Source: Bacillota bacterium (GTDB lineage Bacteria > Bacillota > Clostridia > Christensenellales > CAG-138). From it: 43,869 bases of DNA. The DNA is taken from the NCBI GenBank assembly GCA_023455425.1, contig JAEYCM010000049.1:1-43869 (forward strand). Reading direction: 5' to 3'. The position numbers were made by a program, and so were the translations under genes. Of this stretch, positions 40,730-43,869 are shown piece by piece. The notes under the pieces were generated by a model. That model did not search any database and was not told the origin of the DNA. It was given only the letters and a program-made list of their open reading frames with translations. Each line of letters begins with the position of its first letter. Within the stretch, counting starts at the first letter, position 1.

Positions 40730-41557
40730 ATGAAAACCATGAGCTTCAAAAAGATCCTCTATCTCGTCGCGGTGATCCTGCTGCTGACCGTTATGATGTT
40801 CCCGTTCTTCTGGATTACGGTCACATCGTTTAAACCGTCTGCCGAGATATTCGGTTCCACGGCGCTCAATGTATACGCCGCGCACCCGACGCTTGAAAAT
40901 TATCAGACCGTGATTGACAAGGGCATTCTCAACTCCATCAAAAACAGCCTCATCGTTTCGCTATCTACAACCGCGTACGTGGCGGTGGTATCGTCGCTTT
41001 CGGCGTATATCCTGGCGCGCTGCCGCTTTAAAGGCAAGACGCTGTTGATGAGCCTGATACTCGGTATTTCCATGTTCCCGCAAATGATCATTGTGGGGCC
41101 GATCTTCAACATGTTCTACAAGCTGGATATTTTGAACAGCTATGGAGTCACATTCGCCTACTCCAGCATTACGCTGCCCGCCGCGGTATGGATCATGGTG
41201 GCACACTTTAAGCGCATCCCCCCTTCGCTGGAGGAAGCCGCGCATATCGACGGCTGCTCCATGTGGCAGACACTCTGGAAGGTGATATTCCCGATCGCGA
41301 TGCCGGGCGTGTTCACTACCGCCATTATGACGTTTATCGCCTCCTGGAACGAATATCTTCTGACATTCACATTGAACGCGGATAAAGCATACCAGACGGT
41401 TCCCGTGGCCATCAACGCGCTGCGCACGCAGTTCAGTATCCTGTGGGGGGAAATTACGGCAGCGACTGTGATCGTCGTTGTGCCTACGCTGCTGATCGTC
41501 CTGCTGTTCCAGAAGCAGATCGTATCGGGCCTGATGGCGGGCGCGGTAAAAGAGTGA
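40730..41557 (+). CDS. Sugar ABC transporter permease, MalG-like
   Basis: This is a 275-residue inner-membrane protein with six predicted helices, starting with ILYLVAVILLLTVMMFPFFW. The EAA loop reads LEEAAHIDGCSMWQTLWKVIFPIAMPG, the contact site for the shared ATPase. A GAGGAGG site lies 5 bases before the ATG. It forms the transmembrane channel with the MalF-like partner. No ATP-binding protein is encoded next to it, as is usual for this importer family, which shares a MsmX-type ATPase encoded elsewhere. The stop is followed by a MITE-like repeat rather than by a simple terminator. Confidence 0.94.
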   Translation: MKTMSFKKILYLVAVILLLTVMMFPFFWITVTSFKPSAEIFGSTALNVYAAHPTLENYQTVIDKGILNSIKNSLIVSLSTTAYVAVVSSLSAYILARCRFKGKTLLMSLILGISMFPQMIIVGPIFNMFYKLDILNSYGVTFAYSSITLPAAVWIMVAHFKRIPPSLEEAAHIDGCSMWQTLWKVIFPIAMPGVFTTAIMTFIASWNEYLLTFTLNADKAYQTVPVAINALRTQFSILWGEITAATVIVVVPTLLIVLLFQKQIVSGLMAGAVKE

Positions 41558-41601
41558 TTGGGCGTGCATATGTTTTGAGTTAAGCTCTCTGAGGGGTTTT
41601 C

Positions 41602-41873
41602 AAGGTATCGGCGCTTTAGAGTGCCGCGTCCTTGTCGGGAGACGCTTGGACATTAGGTCTGCGGGCCGTCGCAATCGATTATTTTATTTAAAAGCGAGAG
41701 GGCTTCGTCCCCGCGTCCCCCTGAGTACGATTTCCTGCGCTATGCGGCTTCGCAGGCATTCCGCGCTCGCTGAGTCCGAGGGGAGCAGGGATGCTCTTAA
41801 GGAAGGGGTGTGGGGAAACGCAGTTTCCCCAAAGCAAAAAAATTAGCGTCGGCGCTGGAAGCGCCGATACCTT
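41602..41873. mobile_element. MITE-like intergenic repeat, copy B (272 bp)
   Basis: Terminal inverted repeats AAGGTATCGGCGCT and AGCGCCGATACCTT are perfect over 14 bases. Internally it shares with copy A the TTATTTTATTTAA tract, a CCCCCTGAGTACG block, and a 3' part of about 70 bases (hairpin GGGGAAACGCAGTTTCCCC, 41812-41830, then AAAGC and an A-run) that differs at only a few positions. It has no ORF. It sits between the permease and GH65 genes, so the element is part of the operon transcript and may act as an internal hairpin or attenuator. Confidence 0.78.
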
Positions 41874-41903
41874 TTGAATTTTTAATACTTTGAGGTGAAG
41901 CAT

Positions 41904-43869
41904 TTGATTCCAGAAGGACAAAAACTCACCGTGCGCCAGCTCAACAGGGAAGGGCTTGCGGGAGAGGAAGCGTTGTTCCACTGTGCAAACGGCTATTTGG
42001 GCGTGCGCGGCTGCTTTGAGGAGGGCTATCCTCCGGATTTACTGACCGTACGCGGCACCTATATCAACGGCTTTTATGATGACGCGGATATCTCCTACGG
42101 GGAAAAGCTGTACGGCTTTCCAACCACGCGCCAGACCATCATCAACCTGCCTGACGCGCAGACGATCATACTTACCATAAACGGTGAACGCTTCGATCCC
42201 TTCTCCGATGGATTATTGGAGTATGAACGGACGCTGGATATACGCCGGGGCGTTACCTGTCGCCGCGTGCTGTGGCGCTCAAACGCCGGGTATACATTCC
42301 GGGTCGCAGTACGGCGGATGGCGAGCTTTTGCATGCAGGAATTATTCCTGATTGAATATGACGTGGAATCCGTCGATTACGCGGGCCCGATCCGCCTGCA
42401 TTCTTCCTTGAACGGAGATATAGAGAATTACAGCAACGCCGACGATCCGCGCGTCGCGCCCGGCGCGGGACGACATATTCTGGTGGAGCATGCCGATACG
42501 GAAGAAGATGTCCTTCGCATGGCGTGCCGAACCAGCCGTTCCGGCCTTAAACTGGCATGTCAGGTAAAACATCTGCTGAAGGGGGACGGGGAGTTCGCAT
42601 ACGGCTGCGGCGAACAGAGCGCCTGGGCGGATATTGATGCGGAAATTCAGCCGCGCGGACGCATACGGCTTTATAAGCTGTGCGTATACAGCGATTCGTT
42701 GCGGCATGAGGACCCATCCGCCCACGCCGCCGCCGTGCTGGAGCGTGCGGTTCGCTTCGGACCGGCGCATTGGTACGCGGAGCAGGAAACATATTTGCAT
42801 GCGTTCTGGGAAAACGCGCGCGTACTCATTGAGGGTGACGCAAACGTACAGGGGTACATGGACTTCAACCTGTACCAGCTGTTGCAGTCGTCGGGGAAGG
42901 ACGGTATAAGCAACGTACCCGCCAAAGGATTGAGCGGCGAAGGGTACGAAGGGCATTATTTTTGGGATACGGAGATTTACGTGTTTCCGTTTTTTCTCCT
43001 GACCGATCCGCAGCTATCGAAAAGCCTGCTCAACTACCGTTACGGCATCCTGCCGCAGGCGCGGGCGCATGCGCGCCTGCTGGGGCACGAAACGGGCGCG
43101 CTCTACCCTTGGCGTACCATCGCCGGAAGCGAATGCTCCTCCTACTTCCCGTCCGGCTCCGCGCAGTACCATATCAACGCGGATGTAGCGCATTCGTTCA
43201 TCCAGTATTACCTTGCCACCGGCGATCTTACCTATATGGCGGAAAAGGGCGCGGAGGTCCTAATCGAGACGGCGCGGTTGTGGCTGGACGTGGGGCACTT
43301 TGAGAACGGGCGCTTTTTGATCGACTGCGTAACTGGCCCGGATGAATACACGTGCTTGGTCAATAACAATTACTATACCAACGCGGGCGCGCGGGAAAAC
43401 CTCCGCTGGGCGGCCGACATCTGCGAAGTTCTGCGGCAGGCGGGCCTGTTTGACAGGGTACAGGCGCAAACGGGCGTAAGCACGGATGAGGAGCATCGTT
43501 TTATTGAGGCAGCTGAAGCGATGTACCTGCCCTATGACGAAGGTCTGGGAATTTTGATGCAGGACGACAGCTTCTTACATAAAAAACGGCTGGATTTATC
43601 AGCAATCCCAAAAGAGAATTTCCCCCTGCTGCTGCATTACCACCCGCTGTTTATCTACCGTCACCAGGTCTGCAAGCAGCCGGACGCCGTCTTGGCGCTG
43701 TATCTGTTCGGCGACGGGGTGGGAGAAGACGCGGCAAAGCGCACCTACGCCTATTACGAGGCCGTTACCACGCACGATTCCTCGCTTTCCAAATGTATTT
43801 TCAGCATTATGGCGGCGCGGCTGGGGGATGCGGAAAAGGCCTATGAATACTTCAAAGAAACCGCCTCCG
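41904..43869 (+). CDS. Glycoside hydrolase family 65 disaccharide phosphorylase, 3' end outside window
   Basis: This cytoplasmic enzyme would split a glucosyl disaccharide (maltose, trehalose, kojibiose or nigerose) with phosphate, giving beta-glucose-1-phosphate. About 655 of the usual 750-790 residues are visible. Family landmarks are GYLGVRG near the N-terminus, GHYFWDTEIYVFPFF before the catalytic barrel, and GPDEYT, whose Glu at residue 481 fits the general acid. Phosphate-site-type YRHQVCKQPDAV follows. The start is placed at TTG with GAGGTG 6 bases upstream; no suitable ATG is present. It follows the MITE-like copy B and the sugar importer, and should degrade the imported sugar. The exact disaccharide cannot be read by eye. 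Confidence 0.9.
   Translation, partial: MIPEGQKLTVRQLNREGLAGEEALFHCANGYLGVRGCFEEGYPPDLLTVRGTYINGFYDDADISYGEKLYGFPTTRQTIINLPDAQTIILTINGERFDPFSDGLLEYERTLDIRRGVTCRRVLWRSNAGYTFRVAVRRMASFCMQELFLIEYDVESVDYAGPIRLHSSLNGDIENYSNADDPRVAPGAGRHILVEHADTEEDVLRMACRTSRSGLKLACQVKHLLKGDGEFAYGCGEQSAWADIDAEIQPRGRIRLYKLCVYSDSLRHEDPSAHAAAVLERAVRFGPAHWYAEQETYLHAFWENARVLIEGDANVQGYMDFNLYQLLQSSGKDGISNVPAKGLSGEGYEGHYFWDTEIYVFPFFLLTDPQLSKSLLNYRYGILPQARAHARLLGHETGALYPWRTIAGSECSSYFPSGSAQYHINADVAHSFIQYYLATGDLTYMAEKGAEVLIETARLWLDVGHFENGRFLIDCVTGPDEYTCLVNNNYYTNAGARENLRWAADICEVLRQAGLFDRVQAQTGVSTDEEHRFIEAAEAMYLPYDEGLGILMQDDSFLHKKRLDLSAIPKENFPLLLHYHPLFIYRHQVCKQPDAVLALYLFGDGVGEDAAKRTYAYYEAVTTHDSSLSKCIFSIMAARLGDAEKAYEYFKETAS

Overview
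The window looks like a chromosome segment of a moderately GC-rich anaerobic Gram-positive bacterium of the Clostridia. Pointers are AGGAGG-type ribosome sites, TTGACA/TATAAT-type promoters, lipobox substrate-binding proteins, a GlpP antiterminator, an eukaryotic-type Ser/Thr kinase, and a dockerin/cohesin pair. This is inference from gene content; there is no rRNA or other marker gene, and no tRNA was seen.

Layout. (1) 1-2274, minus strand: a DtxR/MntR-type metalloregulator, a TroA/ZnuA-type metal-binding lipoprotein and an ABC ATPase cut by the window edge; a DtxR-like box lies at the promoter. (2) 2799-6679, minus strand: a glycerol-3-phosphate oxidation operon (GlpP antiterminator, GlpA-like flavoprotein with a BFD-type Fe-S domain, a second FAD/NAD oxidoreductase, a DUF1667 Cys protein). 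One hairpin with a U-tract precedes glpP and a second lies between glpP and the oxidoreductases, as expected for GlpP antitermination. (3) 7154-35460: a 28-kb surface-protein region. It holds a 4024-residue cadherin-like (tandem-95 type) repeat protein with a C-terminal membrane anchor; a convergent pair of a small HTH regulator and a membrane Ser/Thr kinase with an extracellular leucine-rich-repeat domain; and, divergent from that pair, a two-gene operon. The first operon gene is a 2581-residue beta-repeat protein ending in a type I dockerin. The second is a 1733-residue membrane-anchored multi-Ig protein starting with a cohesin-like domain. (4) 35474-36432: a VOC/glyoxalase-fold gene, then a 274-bp MITE-like repeat bracketed by a 27-bp direct duplication of the terminator stem. 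(5) 36504-43869: an AraC-type regulator divergent from an ABC sugar importer (binding lipoprotein and two permeases), then a second 272-bp MITE-like copy and a GH65 disaccharide phosphorylase that runs off the window.

How the parts may work together. The most notable part is region 3. The cohesin and dockerin are encoded in adjacent genes, neither partner shows an enzymatic module, and both proteins are very large. This suggests a non-catalytic, cohesin-dockerin-assembled surface structure: the dockerin beta-fibre docks on the membrane-anchored cohesin protein. The kinase with an external LRR sensor and the HTH regulator sit between this operon and the giant cadherin-like protein, which has its own basic cytoplasmic tail. 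A surface-sensing and phosphorylation circuit is a testable inference, not something the sequence proves. Region 5 reads as import of a glucosyl disaccharide followed by intracellular phosphorolysis.
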